NCBI RefSeq assembly: GCF_047238265.1
Contig: NZ_JBDFMM010000001.1
Coordinates: forward strand, 1,612,001-1,676,000
DNA: 64,000 nt
Direction of reading: 5' to 3'
From: Paenibacillus_F sp047238265
GTDB lineage: Bacteria > Bacillota > Bacilli > Paenibacillales > NBRC-103111
The notes under the pieces are model-generated. The model was not told the origin of the DNA. It saw only the letters and a list, made by a program, of their open reading frames with translations, and made no database searches. Positions 17,109 through 26,084 of this stretch are shown one piece after another. A program made the position numbers and the translations under genes. The stretch's first letter is position 1, and every line of letters starts with the position of its first letter.

Positions 17109-18725
17109 TTAATGGTTCACAAGACCGACCGGTCTTGGATCGAGCGATTCTCTCTCAACGCAGGACTTGCCGATTAACGCATACCGGAAGCTGTCCACAA
17201 GCGCATGCCAGCTGGCTTCGATAATATTGGAGGAAACGCCGACGGTATTCCATTCGTTCTCGAAATTGCGGGATTCGATGAGAACGCGGACTTTGGAAGC
17301 GGTAGCTCCTTTGTCGTCAAGTACGCGCACTTTATAGTCGGACAGGTGCATTTTGTGAATGTCCGGGTAGAAAGGCAGCAGCGCTTTACGCAGCGCGTTA
17401 TCGAGCGCGTTGACGGGACCGTCGCCTTCCGCGGCGGTATACATCGATTCGCCGTGCACGTTCACCTTGACGAAAGCTTCGGAACTGACCGGGCGATCCG
17501 CCGATTTTTCCACGAAAATTTTGAACGATTCCAGCACGAACGGCTCCTGAAGCTCGCCGGCAGCTTCACGCATCATCAGTTCAAGCGAAGCATCCGCACC
17601 TTCGAACTGGTATCCCTCGTGTTCGAGGTCTTTGATGCGCGAAATGATTTCTTTCGCCTTGCCGTCCTGCTGCTCCAGGTTGAGGCCGAGCTCGGCCGCC
17701 TTCGACACGAGATTGCTCTGTCCCGCCAGCTCCGAAACGAGCACGCGCTGCTTGTTGCCGACCTTCTCGGGAACGATATGCTCGTACGTGCTCGCGTGCT
17801 TGAGGATCGCGGACACGTGGATGCCGCCTTTGTGGGCGAAAGCCGCGCTGCCGACGTAAGGCTGGTTCATCGGCATGTGCATGTTCGCGATCTCGCTGAC
17901 GTAACGGGCGACGGGGCCCAGCGATTCCAGCTGCTCATCGGAAATGCAGGTGAAGCCGAGCTTAAGCTGCAGATTCGGAATGACGGAGCACAGATTCGCG
18001 TTGCCGCAGCGCTCGCCGTATCCGTTCATCGTGCCCTGAACTTGACGGGCGCCGGCCCTTACGGCTGCCAGGGAGTTGGCGACGCCCAGCTCGCAGTCGT
18101 TGTGGGCGTGGATGCCGACGGGAGTCGTGATCTGTTTCTTGACTTCCGTGACGATCTCGAAAATCTCCTCCGGCATCGATCCGCCGTTCGTATCGCAAAG
18201 CACGATCCAGTCCGCACCGGCTTCCTGCGCCTGACGGATCGTCCGGATCGCGTAGTCGGGATTATTTTTGTAGCCGTCAAAAAAATGTTCGCCGTCGTAA
18301 ATCACTTCAAGACCGCAGCTCTTGAGATAGCGGACGGAATCGAAAATCATCGCCAGGTTTTCTTCCAGTGTCGTCTGGATGGCGGTGTGTACGTGAAAAT
18401 CCCACGATTTTCCGAAAATCGTCGCGACTTTAACGCCCGACGCCACCAGCGTCGTCAGATTGGGATCTTCTTCGGCCCTGGTGTTCTTGCGGCGGGTGCT
18501 GCCGAATGCCGTTACTTTCGCATGCTTAAGATTCAGTTCCTGAACACGGTTAAAAAACTCAATGTCTTTGCCGTTGCTTCCGGGCCAGCCGCCTTCTATA
18601 TAATGAACGCCCAGCTCGTCGAGCTTCTGGGCAATTTTCAGTTTGTCCTCCACGGACAGGCTGATTCCCTCGCCCTGGGTTCCGTCACGAAGCGTAGTGT
18701 CAAAGATTTTGATTGAATCGGACAT
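17109..18725 (-). CDS. cimA: (R)-citramalate synthase CimA
   Basis: 538 residues. It condenses acetyl-CoA and pyruvate to (R)-citramalate, a threonine-independent route to 2-oxobutyrate and isoleucine. The HMGL-like barrel begins IKIFDTTLRDGTQGEG and contains HAHNDCELGVANSLAAV (metal-binding HxH) and NGYGERCGNANL. The C-terminal LeuA allosteric dimer domain spans residues about 400-525. The EIFEIVTEV and GKSWDFHVH segments separate CimA from 2-isopropylmalate and homocitrate synthases. No leucine or isoleucine genes are adjacent, and no T-box leader is visible. Confidence 0.93.
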   Translation of the reverse strand: MSDSIKIFDTTLRDGTQGEGISLSVEDKLKIAQKLDELGVHYIEGGWPGSNGKDIEFFNRVQELNLKHAKVTAFGSTRRKNTRAEEDPNLTTLVASGVKVATIFGKSWDFHVHTAIQTTLEENLAMIFDSVRYLKSCGLEVIYDGEHFFDGYKNNPDYAIRTIRQAQEAGADWIVLCDTNGGSMPEEIFEIVTEVKKQITTPVGIHAHNDCELGVANSLAAVRAGARQVQGTMNGYGERCGNANLCSVIPNLQLKLGFTCISDEQLESLGPVARYVSEIANMHMPMNQPYVGSAAFAHKGGIHVSAILKHASTYEHIVPEKVGNKQRVLVSELAGQSNLVSKAAELGLNLEQQDGKAKEIISRIKDLEHEGYQFEGADASLELMMREAAGELQEPFVLESFKIFVEKSADRPVSSEAFVKVNVHGESMYTAAEGDGPVNALDNALRKALLPFYPDIHKMHLSDYKVRVLDDKGATASKVRVLIESRNFENEWNTVGVSSNIIEASWHALVDSFRYALIGKSCVERESLDPRPVGLVNH

Positions 18726-18980
18726 TTCGGTGCTCCCCCTCTAAACGTGTGGCTGTTCATTTTTCGAATGTTTTCTCGAATGTATAATGCACGATTATAC
18801 CATAATTTCACCCATAAAGAATGAATTTTCGCAAATTTTGGACGATAGCCGTTCTTGATTCCGCAGGCGTACAGGAATAGACTAAGAATGTGAAGAAATA
18901 ACGAGGACAAAGTGCGCCGTACGTGCTTTTTGATACACAATTCGGGACTTAACGCGTCCCGCGGGAAGGAGGGGACGAAG

Positions 18981-20264
18981 ATGATGGCCCAGGAAGGGTA
19001 TCCCAAAAACGGACGAGTCATTTTACATATCGATATGAACGCGTTTTACTGTTCCGTACACGAAGTCATGGAGCCCGAACTGTACCGGGGCAAGCCGATC
19101 GCGGTGTCGGGCAGCGTCGAGCAGCGCAAAGGCATCATCGTAACCTCCTCCTATCCCGCCAGGGCGCGCGGCGTCAAAACGGGTATGCTTGTCCGGCAGG
19201 CGATGAGGCTTTGTCCGGAGCTGGTGCTCATCAAGCCGAACTTCGATTTGTACCGGCAGTTTTCCCGCGGTTTCCGCCGTATAGTCTATGATTATTCACC
19301 GATGGTCGAGACCATGTCCATTGATGAATGTTATGTGGACATAACGGGTTCCAAACAGTTCGGAACCCCGCTTCAGATCGCGGAGGAGATTCAGACCCGG
19401 ATACGCGAAGAGCTCGGACTGCCCTGTTCGGTCGGCGTGGCGCCCAATAAGCTTCTGGCCAAGATGGCTTCCGATATGAAAAAGCCGAACGGGTTGTTCG
19501 TGCTTCGTCTGCGGGACGTGCCGAAGGTGCTGTGGGACCGGCCGTGCGGAGAATTGTACGGCATCGGCAGAAAGACGGCAGAGAAGCTGCAAAAGCTGCA
19601 GATTCACACGATCGGCCAATTGGCGGCCGCCGACGAAGGGCTTCTCCGCAAGTCGTTCGGCATTAGCGGGCCCGCTCTCAAGCAGGCCGCCAACGGCATC
19701 TCGCGTTCGGAAGTAAACCCGGAGCGCGAGCCGAATAAATCGGTCGGCCATACGACGACGCTTCCTTACAATTATACGGACCGCAAGGAAGTGTTCCGTG
19801 TTTTCCTGAATCTGGCGGATCAGGTCGGACGCCGGCTCAGGCACCAGAAGCTGATGGCTTCGACCGTGCAGATCACGATCCGGGACCCCGATATGAAGAC
19901 GATCACGAGGAATGTGACGCTTCCCGTTCCGACAGATCATCACGAGGATTTGTACAAAGCCGCGTGCGAGCTGTTCGAGCGGCACTGGGAGCCGGAAAAG
20001 CCGATCCGCCTGCTTGGCATCACGGGCCAGAACCTGACTCCGAAGGAGGAGGCGGCCATCCAGCTCGATCTGTTCAGTTACGAGCAGCAGCCGAAGAAGG
20101 ATAAGCTCAGCGAAATCATGGACGCGCTCCGGGATAAGTTCGGCGAAGATGCGGTGCTAACCGCGGGGATGATCGGAGACAATCCTTCGGCGCATATCCG
20201 CAACCGCAAACGGAGAGGAACTTCATTGCAGAAGGACCCCGACGGAGATTCATTCCCGTTATAA
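18981..20264 (+). CDS. dinB: DNA polymerase IV (DinB)
   Basis: 427 residues from ATG 18981, eight bases after AAGGAGGGG. A Y-family translesion polymerase. Catalytic acids are visible in HIDMNAFYCSVHEV and SIDECYVDITG. The helix-hairpin-helix region follows (LYGIGRKTAEKLQKL), and the little-finger domain ends at about residue 345. The C-terminal QLDLF stretch before SYEQQ resembles a beta-clamp binding motif. The last 50 residues are basic and variable. It is divergent from cimA. Confidence 0.95.
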   Translation: MMAQEGYPKNGRVILHIDMNAFYCSVHEVMEPELYRGKPIAVSGSVEQRKGIIVTSSYPARARGVKTGMLVRQAMRLCPELVLIKPNFDLYRQFSRGFRRIVYDYSPMVETMSIDECYVDITGSKQFGTPLQIAEEIQTRIREELGLPCSVGVAPNKLLAKMASDMKKPNGLFVLRLRDVPKVLWDRPCGELYGIGRKTAEKLQKLQIHTIGQLAAADEGLLRKSFGISGPALKQAANGISRSEVNPEREPNKSVGHTTTLPYNYTDRKEVFRVFLNLADQVGRRLRHQKLMASTVQITIRDPDMKTITRNVTLPVPTDHHEDLYKAACELFERHWEPEKPIRLLGITGQNLTPKEEAAIQLDLFSYEQQPKKDKLSEIMDALRDKFGEDAVLTAGMIGDNPSAHIRNRKRRGTSLQKDPDGDSFPL

Positions 20265-20423
20265 AAGACGGAAGCCGAATAACATCAGGCCCGGAATGAA
20301 ATCTTAAAGGGGAAGAGCCGGACACCGCGCGGCGGCTGGCTTTCCACTTGTACTTTCCGTTGAACTTTCGAATACTTTATATTATAGTGGACAATGGAGG
20401 ACTATTAGAGGAGGAATTCATAT

Positions 20424-20660
20424 ATGGCTAAGTATACATGGGTGGAAAAAGACACCTGCATTGCGTGCGGAGCTTGCGGCGCAACTGCTCCAGATATTTA
20501 CGACTACGATGACGAGGGTATTGCGGAAGTGATTTACGAAAACGACGGTAACCACGGCGTAACCGAAATTCCGGAAGATCTGTACGACGATCTGCAGGAT
20601 GCGCAAGACGGCTGCCCGACCGATTCGATCAAAGTGGCCGATACTCCTTTCAATATGTAA
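20424..20660 (+). CDS. fer: 4Fe-4S ferredoxin
   Basis: 78 residues. An acidic, small electron carrier with one [4Fe-4S] cluster bound by C12, C15, C18 (CIACGAC) and C64 (GCPTDSI); no second cluster motif is present, as in Bacillus ferredoxins. ATG 20424 follows GAGGAGGAAT. The YTWVEKDTCIACGACG start is nearly invariant in this group. It is single, with its own terminator. Confidence 0.95.
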   Translation: MAKYTWVEKDTCIACGACGATAPDIYDYDDEGIAEVIYENDGNHGVTEIPEDLYDDLQDAQDGCPTDSIKVADTPFNM

Positions 20661-20681
20661 GCTCTCTTTCTTTATACAAAT

Positions 20682-20717
20682 AAAGCCTTGTTTCCCTATA
20701 GGAAACAGGGCTTTTTT
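20682..20717 (+). terminator. Terminator of ferredoxin gene
   Basis: AAAGCCTTGTTTCC and GGAAACAGGGCTTT form a stem with a 6-base loop followed by six T residues. Confidence 0.92.
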
Positions 20718-20860
20718 GTCTGTTAATGTCGAAAAAACGCAATAAAGAGAGAAAAGAACAGGAAAAGAAACCTTTTTAGAAGGAAATTCAACGGAAGGAG
20801 TTCTCCTGCCGATAAAAGGAAAAGAAGCACCGGTAATCCTTAAAGCAGGCGGTGAAAAAA

Positions 20861-22367
20861 GTGAGCACAGAAAAACCGGACGAGAAACTGGCCCGATTTT
20901 TGCGGCACAATCCCATTGAAGACCGGGTTTACCTGAAAGAATATGTCCGGGATCATCCCGACCAGCGGATGGCGTGGTACTTGCTCGGCAGAGAGTATGC
21001 GGCCCGGGGGGACAGGGGGAAAGCGGCTTACTGTTACGCGCAGTCGGGGGAAATCTATGAAGCGTTCGAGAAGCGGAAAATAACCGTCGACTGGTCGGCG
21101 CTCGATTCCTCCGTACCCTGGCCGCAGGAGCTGAAGACGGCGGCGAAGCGGAGCCGCCGCAGAAAAGCCGCGCTTACGGCCGCCCTGCTGGCCCTAATCG
21201 CGCTGCTGCCTTCCCCGGCGGGGCCGGACGCAGGAGACGGGCGCCTCGGCGGAAGCGCCGCCGCAACGGCGGAGCTCCCCGCTGCGGACGGGGAGACTCC
21301 GCGTCTACCTGGCGGCGGAGAACTCCTCCGCCGCAGAAAAATCCGCGAGCGGAGCGCTCGAGCGGATGCTGCTGCGCGACAGGCGGGCAGGCGGCGAAGC
21401 CGTCCTCCTGTCCGCGCAGGGCGCGGACGGGCCCGGAGGCGGCTGGATCGCCTGGCACCGGCCGCTGAAGCCGCTCCTGGCGGTCGCAAGCGGCGGGCCC
21501 GGCGAGGCGGCGGCGATCGCCTATTTCGACGCCGCCGCCTGCAACTGCCGCCCGGACGACCCGGGCCGCTTCGCGGAGCCCGCCGGAGCCTGGCGGCAGC
21601 GCCAGGAGCAGCTCCTCGTGCTGCGCTCGGCGATGGAGGCTTACCGCGCGATGAGCGGAAAGCTGCCGGAGCGCCCGGAGGAGCTGCTGAGACCGTATCC
21701 CGACAACGTGATGTCGGGATTGACGCCGTACATGCGGGAAGCGTTCCCGCTTGTACGGGAGGCGGCTGCCGCGGGCGGAGGGGCCGCAGGCGGGGCAGCC
21801 GGCACGGAAGCGGCTTCGGGCGCGAAGCCGCCCGCCACTTCCGCCGCCGCGGAGGCGGCGCTGCGGGAGCCGCTGGCCATCGTCGTGGACACGAAGCTGC
21901 ACCGGCTGGCGCTGGTGAGCGGCCGGACCGTCGTGCGGAGCTACGAGGTCGGTCTCGGAGGCGCGCGGACGCCGCTCGGCGAATTCGCCGTCTCCGAAAA
22001 AGTCCGCAATCCCAAGGGGCGGACGAAAGGCGAGTTCGGCACGCGGGGGATGACGCTGTCCGACACGGACTATGCGATCCACGGGACCAGGCACCCGTCC
22101 TCGATCGGCAAGGACGAATCGCTGGGCTGCATCCGGATGAAGCAGGAAGACGTGGAGGAGCTTTTCGATATGGCGCCGAAAGGGACGAAAGTCACCATCG
22201 GCAGCGGGCTGCTCCCCGCGGGGCTGGTCGGAGACGGCCCGGGCGGCGCGGGTGCAGCCAAAGGAAGCGGGGCACCCGGGGCCGGATTCGGCCCGAAGGG
22301 AGCTTTCAAGCTTCCTGCGGAGGTTCAGGAGGCCAATCCCGGTAAAGTGTACCGCTGGCTGGATTAA
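20861..22367 (+). pseudogene. L,D-transpeptidase (YkuD), frameshifted
   Basis: Two reading frames encode one protein. The first (20861 to about 21300) gives a TPR-like cytoplasmic head (YVRDHPDQRMAWYLLGREYA) and a membrane segment, residues about 103-122. The second (about 21303 to 22367) continues with VYLAAENSSAAEKSA and a YkuD domain with HGTRHPSS and the catalytic LGCIRM. One surplus base near 21299-21305 separates them. An intact enzyme would form 3-3 peptidoglycan cross-links outside the membrane. The start is GTG 20861 after GGTGA; GTG 20852 is possible. The central region is very G+C-rich. The gene may be intact in the real genome. Confidence 0.8.
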
Positions 22368-22392
22368 ATCCCGTCCGTATAGGACGGATGCG

Positions 22393-22434
22393 AAAGCGCC
22401 TTCCCTGCTTTGTGCGGGAAAGGCGCTTTTTGTC
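22393..22434 (+). terminator. Terminator of L,D-transpeptidase gene
   Basis: AAAGCGCCTTCCC pairs with GGGAAAGGCGCTTT around a 10-base loop, then T residues. Confidence 0.88.
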
Positions 22435-22603
22435 ATGAGAGAGCAAATTCTCCGTTGTACGGGAGACGAGGAAGCGCGGCTTGAATTCGCCTTTTTTAAA
22501 ACCGATTAAAACGATCCGGTTTATATAAATAGGTTCTGCCGCAATTAGAGGTCCAAATAACCAAACATTTGTACGGATTGAGTGATAAAGCGAACGATTT
22601 TTA

Positions 22604-22612
22604 TGCTATAAT
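22604..22612 (+). promoter_or_regulatory. Extended -10 promoter of pyrD
   Basis: TGCTATAAT is an extended -10 sequence. It would give pyrD a leader of about 135 bases. In the gap 22440-22750 I recognise no attenuator or PyrR site with confidence. Confidence 0.55.
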
Positions 22613-22754
22613 ATATTTCGTTCGTGTTTAATGCGGTTTAAAGGGAGTTATACACCATCGTCACAGGTTTCTGTACGGGTAAAAATCTTTGCATTCTCGC
22701 GTGGAACGCGATAAACTGACAGATGAGAGTACTGAGGAACGGAGTGTCAACTGT

Positions 22755-23858
22755 ATGGTATACAAGAAGATCGCCAAGCCGGTCCTGTTTCGTCTGGACG
22801 CGGAGAAGGCGCACCATTTGACGATTAACGGACTTAAAACGGCTGCCAAAATTCCCGGACTGACATCCGTTATCGGCGCTGCCTGGGGGTCCGGGCATGC
22901 TCCCGAGCTGCACAGCACGCTGTGGGGAATCGCGTTCCCGAATCCGGTAGGACTTGCTGCCGGTCTGGATAAGAACGCCCAGGCGGTGGAAGGGTTCTCC
23001 AGAATGGGATTCGGATTTATGGAAGTGGGTACCGTTACCCCGAAGCCGCAGAGCGGCAACGACAAGCCGCGGCTGTTCAGGCTTCCGCAGGATGAAGCCC
23101 TGATCAACCGGATGGGCTTCAACAATATCGGCGCGGAGGCGATGGCGCAAAATTTGAGCCGGCTCGGCAGCCGTCCGATTCCGGTGGCGGTCAACATCGG
23201 GAAGAACAAGACGACGCCCAACGAGCAGGCGGAGGAAGATTACCGCTCCTGCATCCGGACTTTGTACGGGCACGGCGATTTTTTCGTCGTTAATATCTCT
23301 TCACCGAATACGCCGGATCTGCGTAATTTGCAGCATGGCAATGATCTGCAGAGATTGCTTCATGCGGTCACGGGCGAGATGAAGATTCAACACGAACGGA
23401 ACGGCGGCGCAGCCAAGCCGGTTCTCGTCAAAATCGCGCCCGACCTGACCGATGCCGAGCTTGAAAATACGATTGCCGTCATCGGCGGCAGCGGGGTTTC
23501 CGGAATTATCGTTTCGAATACGACGCTTGGACGCGACGGTTTGAATCATCCCAACCGGGATCAGGCAGGGGGCCTGAGCGGACGTCCGCTGACAAACCGG
23601 TCGACCGAGCTTATTTCGCGCGTGTACCGGATGACGGAGGGACGCATCCCGATTATCGGTTCCGGCGGGATTTTCACCGCGCAGGATGCCTACGACAAAA
23701 TCCGGGCGGGAGCGAGCCTCGTCGAGGTATATACGGCGCTTATATACGAAGGCCCGGGCCTTTTGAAGAAATTGAATGAAGGTTTGTCGACCCTGCTTAA
23801 AAAAGACGGCTTTACCCATATTTCCGAGGCGATCGGGGCAGATCAACGTCGACTTTGA
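22755..23858 (+). CDS. pyrD: Dihydroorotate dehydrogenase (quinone), class 2
   Basis: 367 residues from ATG 22755. It oxidises dihydroorotate to orotate in pyrimidine synthesis, passing electrons to membrane quinone. The N-terminal extension that binds the membrane, the class 2 catalytic serine in NISSPNTPDLRNLQ, and FMN-binding segments (AAGLDKNA, GSGGIFTAQDAYDKI) are visible. Many Firmicutes carry instead the class 1B enzyme with PyrK inside the pyr operon; here the gene is away from other pyr genes. An alternative start at 22689 adds 22 non-conserved residues. Confidence 0.94.
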   Translation: MVYKKIAKPVLFRLDAEKAHHLTINGLKTAAKIPGLTSVIGAAWGSGHAPELHSTLWGIAFPNPVGLAAGLDKNAQAVEGFSRMGFGFMEVGTVTPKPQSGNDKPRLFRLPQDEALINRMGFNNIGAEAMAQNLSRLGSRPIPVAVNIGKNKTTPNEQAEEDYRSCIRTLYGHGDFFVVNISSPNTPDLRNLQHGNDLQRLLHAVTGEMKIQHERNGGAAKPVLVKIAPDLTDAELENTIAVIGGSGVSGIIVSNTTLGRDGLNHPNRDQAGGLSGRPLTNRSTELISRVYRMTEGRIPIIGSGGIFTAQDAYDKIRAGASLVEVYTALIYEGPGLLKKLNEGLSTLLKKDGFTHISEAIGADQRRL

Positions 23859-23879
23859 CCGGAAGTGGAGGCAGTTCTT

Positions 23880-24684
23880 ATGGATGGAAGAGATTGGAAG
23901 AAATTTCTGTTTCCTTATGAACAGACCGTAGAGGAACTCAAAATTAAATTCAAAACGCTCCGGGCGGAACTCAAAAACCGCGAGGAATATTCTCCGATCG
24001 AATTCGTGACCGGGCGTGTTAAAAAAATCTCCAGCATCTTGGATAAAGCCAAAAAGCTGAACGTGCCGATGGACGAACTTGAAACCGGCATCGAGGATAT
24101 CGCGGGCATCCGCATCATGTGCCAGTTCGTGGAAGATATTGAAACGATGCGCGAGCTGATCCACCAGCGTAAGGATATGAAAGTGCTGTACGAGAAAGAT
24201 TATATCGCCAACAAGAAGGAAAGCGGTTATCGCAGCTTTCATATTATTATCGAATACCCGGTGCAAACCTCTCTGGGGATGAAAAAGGTGCTTGGCGAAA
24301 TTCGAGCTGCGTACGTTGGCGATGAATTTCTGGGCGACCATCGAGCATTCCCTGAATTATAAATACAAGGAAAGCATGCTCCCGGAGGAAGTGCGTACGA
24401 GACTAAGCCGGGCGGCCGAAGCCGCTTATCTGCTGGACCAGGAGATGTCCAACATCCGCGGCGAAATCGTCGAAGCGCAGAAGCTGTTCGAAGATAATTC
24501 GAATCTGGTTACCGTTATTCTGAACTGCATTCAGGTGCTGTACTTCTATCACCGGGTTCGGGAAGCCGTTCAATTCCAGATGCGGTTCAACGAAATTTTC
24601 GAAAAGGACGATACGCGGGCCATGCGCGAACTCCAGGATGAAATCCAGGAAGCCATCAAGCGGGCGAAAAAAGGGGAGCGCTGA
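23880..24684 (+). pseudogene. relQ: Small alarmone synthetase RelQ, frameshifted
   Basis: A YjbM/RelQ-type (p)ppGpp synthetase without hydrolase domain. The first frame gives residues 1 to about 141 (PYEQTVEELKIKFKTLR, IEFVTGRVKKISSIL, IAGIRIMCQFVEDI, KESGYRSFH). The second resumes with ELRTLAMNFWATIEHSLNYK and the C-terminal helices. The break is near 24302-24306, inside the conserved EIQ(I/L)RT motif, and equals one surplus base. If real, the first product would lack part of the active site. It follows pyrD by 22 bp and is coupled to DUF309, as in related genomes. Confidence 0.85.
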
Positions 24685-24685
24685 T

Positions 24686-25105
24686 TTGCGTCCCTACGAT
24701 CCTTTGTACATCGCTTTTTTACGCGAATTCAATGTGAACCGGGATTACTACGAATGTCATGAAGTGATGGAAACCCTTTGGCTGGAGGAAGGCCGGAAGC
24801 CGTTTTACCAGGGGCTGCTCCAGATTGCCGTAGGGCTGTATCATCATGAGAACGCTAACGTATCGGGAGCCGTTAAACTGATGGAATCGGGGATCGCGAA
24901 GCTGCGGGGGTACCCGGACAGGCTGCTCGGAATAGACCTCGCTCTGCTGCTGCGGGATGCGGGGGAGTATCTCGTCAAGCTCCGGAATCACTGCGCGGGA
25001 CCGTTCGACCCTTATCCGCTGGATATCCGCATCGTGGATGAGGATCTTGCGGGACGGGTCAGGCAGTTTCAAGCGGGACCGGAAACGGACAGCGGGGAAG
25101 CATGA
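24686..25105 (+). CDS. DUF309 protein (YpuF-like)
   Basis: 139 residues from TTG 24686, eight bases after GGGGAG and one base after the relQ stop, so translation is probably coupled. The DUF309 core is clear: FLREFNVNRDYYECHEVMET, LWLEEG, then FYQGLLQIAVGLYHHENAN. These are small helical bundle proteins with conserved His and Glu residues; function unknown. The track record of relQ-DUF309 neighbours suggests a shared role, which is inference. Confidence 0.85.
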   Translation: MRPYDPLYIAFLREFNVNRDYYECHEVMETLWLEEGRKPFYQGLLQIAVGLYHHENANVSGAVKLMESGIAKLRGYPDRLLGIDLALLLRDAGEYLVKLRNHCAGPFDPYPLDIRIVDEDLAGRVRQFQAGPETDSGEA

Positions 25106-25334
25106 TGATTACCGGCAGGCATCATGCGCAAGTTACGATGATGATTTCCGGCTTCGAATAGTTTTTGTGCAGCGGCCCGTTTCGTTGACTGGATTGCATT
25201 TTATAGGCGGCTCGGGTATTGAACGAAGCGGCGGAAAAGGAACCGGCAGGCATAAAGCCCGGCCGGTTTTTTTGCAAGCGGGGACAGAGAACGGGAACGG
25301 GCGGGACAGCGGGGTTCTCCGGCAAAGGTTTACG

Positions 25335-25397
25335 CGTACGTGGTACTCGGTACGTGGTACGTGGTAGCCGGTACGAGGTGCGAGGTTCGCGGTGCGA
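25335..25397. repeat. 7-nt tandem repeat array (nine units)
   Basis: Nine consecutive 7-base units without gaps: CGTACGT, GGTACTC, GGTACGT, GGTACGT, GGTAGCC, GGTACGA, GGTGCGA, GGTTCGC, GGTGCGA. The consensus is GGTACGW. It lies in the 322-bp gap between the DUF309 gene and the GNAT gene, which otherwise contains nothing I recognise, and ends 31 bases before the GNAT start. Confidence 0.85.
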
Positions 25398-25427
25398 TAG
25401 GATACATAAGAAGAGGAGGGGGTAAGA

Positions 25428-25910
25428 ATGGCGGATTATCAGAGCAGACCTTTGTTGCCAGACGATCTTGATGTGATAAGCGGGCTGCCCCGGCATGCGG
25501 GAGAGCTGTTTTATATGTATCCGAAGGGCGTGTATCCGTTAACGCCGGAGCAGATTCGCGAAACGCTGAAAACCCGGTTTTGCCCGACTGTCATAACGGC
25601 CGAAGGCGGGGAAATCGCCGCATACGCCAATTTGTACGACTGCATCCGGGGGACGGAATGCTGGCTCGGAAACGTGATTGTGGCGCCGGGCTACCGGGGG
25701 AAAGGAGCGTCCTCCCATCTGATCCGGACGATGATGGACAAAGCGAAACGGGAGTTTGATGCCCCTTATCTCAACCTTATCTGCCATAACACGAACACAC
25801 CCGCGCTTCTTTTGTATACGAAGCTGGGTTTCCGCCCTTTTGACGTGTCGGAAAAAACGGGACCGGACGGGGAGTGTTTGGCGGGCATACATATGCGCGT
25901 CTCTCTTTAA
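25428..25910 (+). CDS. GNAT family acetyltransferase
   Basis: 160 residues with the GNAT fold: the acetyl-CoA binding loop is VIVAPGYRGKGASSHLIRTM, followed by the NTPALLLYTKLGFRPFDV segment. The substrate cannot be told; such enzymes acetylate amines on small molecules or proteins. ATG 25428 follows AAGAGGAGGGGG. Single gene with its own terminator. Confidence 0.88.
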   Translation: MADYQSRPLLPDDLDVISGLPRHAGELFYMYPKGVYPLTPEQIRETLKTRFCPTVITAEGGEIAAYANLYDCIRGTECWLGNVIVAPGYRGKGASSHLIRTMMDKAKREFDAPYLNLICHNTNTPALLLYTKLGFRPFDVSEKTGPDGECLAGIHMRVSL

Positions 25911-25984
25911 GGCGGGATTCGGGACAAGGAGCCGGTACCTCGCAGCCGGCCGGAAGCGGGCAATCCGTAGCAAGGAAGACGAAG

Positions 25985-26016
25985 AAAAGGCCGTGAGTGT
26001 CACGGCCTTTTTGTTT
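25985..26016 (+). terminator. Terminator of GNAT gene
   Basis: AAAAGGCCGTG-AGTGT-CACGGCCTTTTT hairpin with a T-rich tail. Confidence 0.88.
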
Positions 26017-26030
26017 TGCCGGCGGATTTT

Positions 26031-26084
26031 GTGGAGTCTGCAGAGTCGGCGGTGTCTGTGAAATCCGCGAAATCCGCGGAATTA
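26031..26084. repeat. 9-nt tandem repeat array (six units)
   Basis: Six 9-base units: GTGGAGTCT, GCAGAGTCG, GCGGTGTCT, GTGAAATCC, GCGAAATCC, GCGGAATTA. It lies between the GNAT terminator and the stop codon of the EamA gene, touching the latter. Confidence 0.65.

Noticed and set aside
17205..18716. Open frame of 503 codons opposite cimA
   Set aside because: Shadow of cimA; composition is biased and no motif is present.
18726..18980. T-box leader before cimA
   Set aside because: No AGGGTGGNACCGCG-type T-box sequence or terminator/antiterminator pair is visible, and dinB is transcribed from the same short gap.
25219..25425. Small plus-strand gene with VRGTRYVVRGSRYEVRG-type repeats
   Set aside because: The peptide repeat is only the translation of the 7-nt DNA array read through three frames; no start site supports it.
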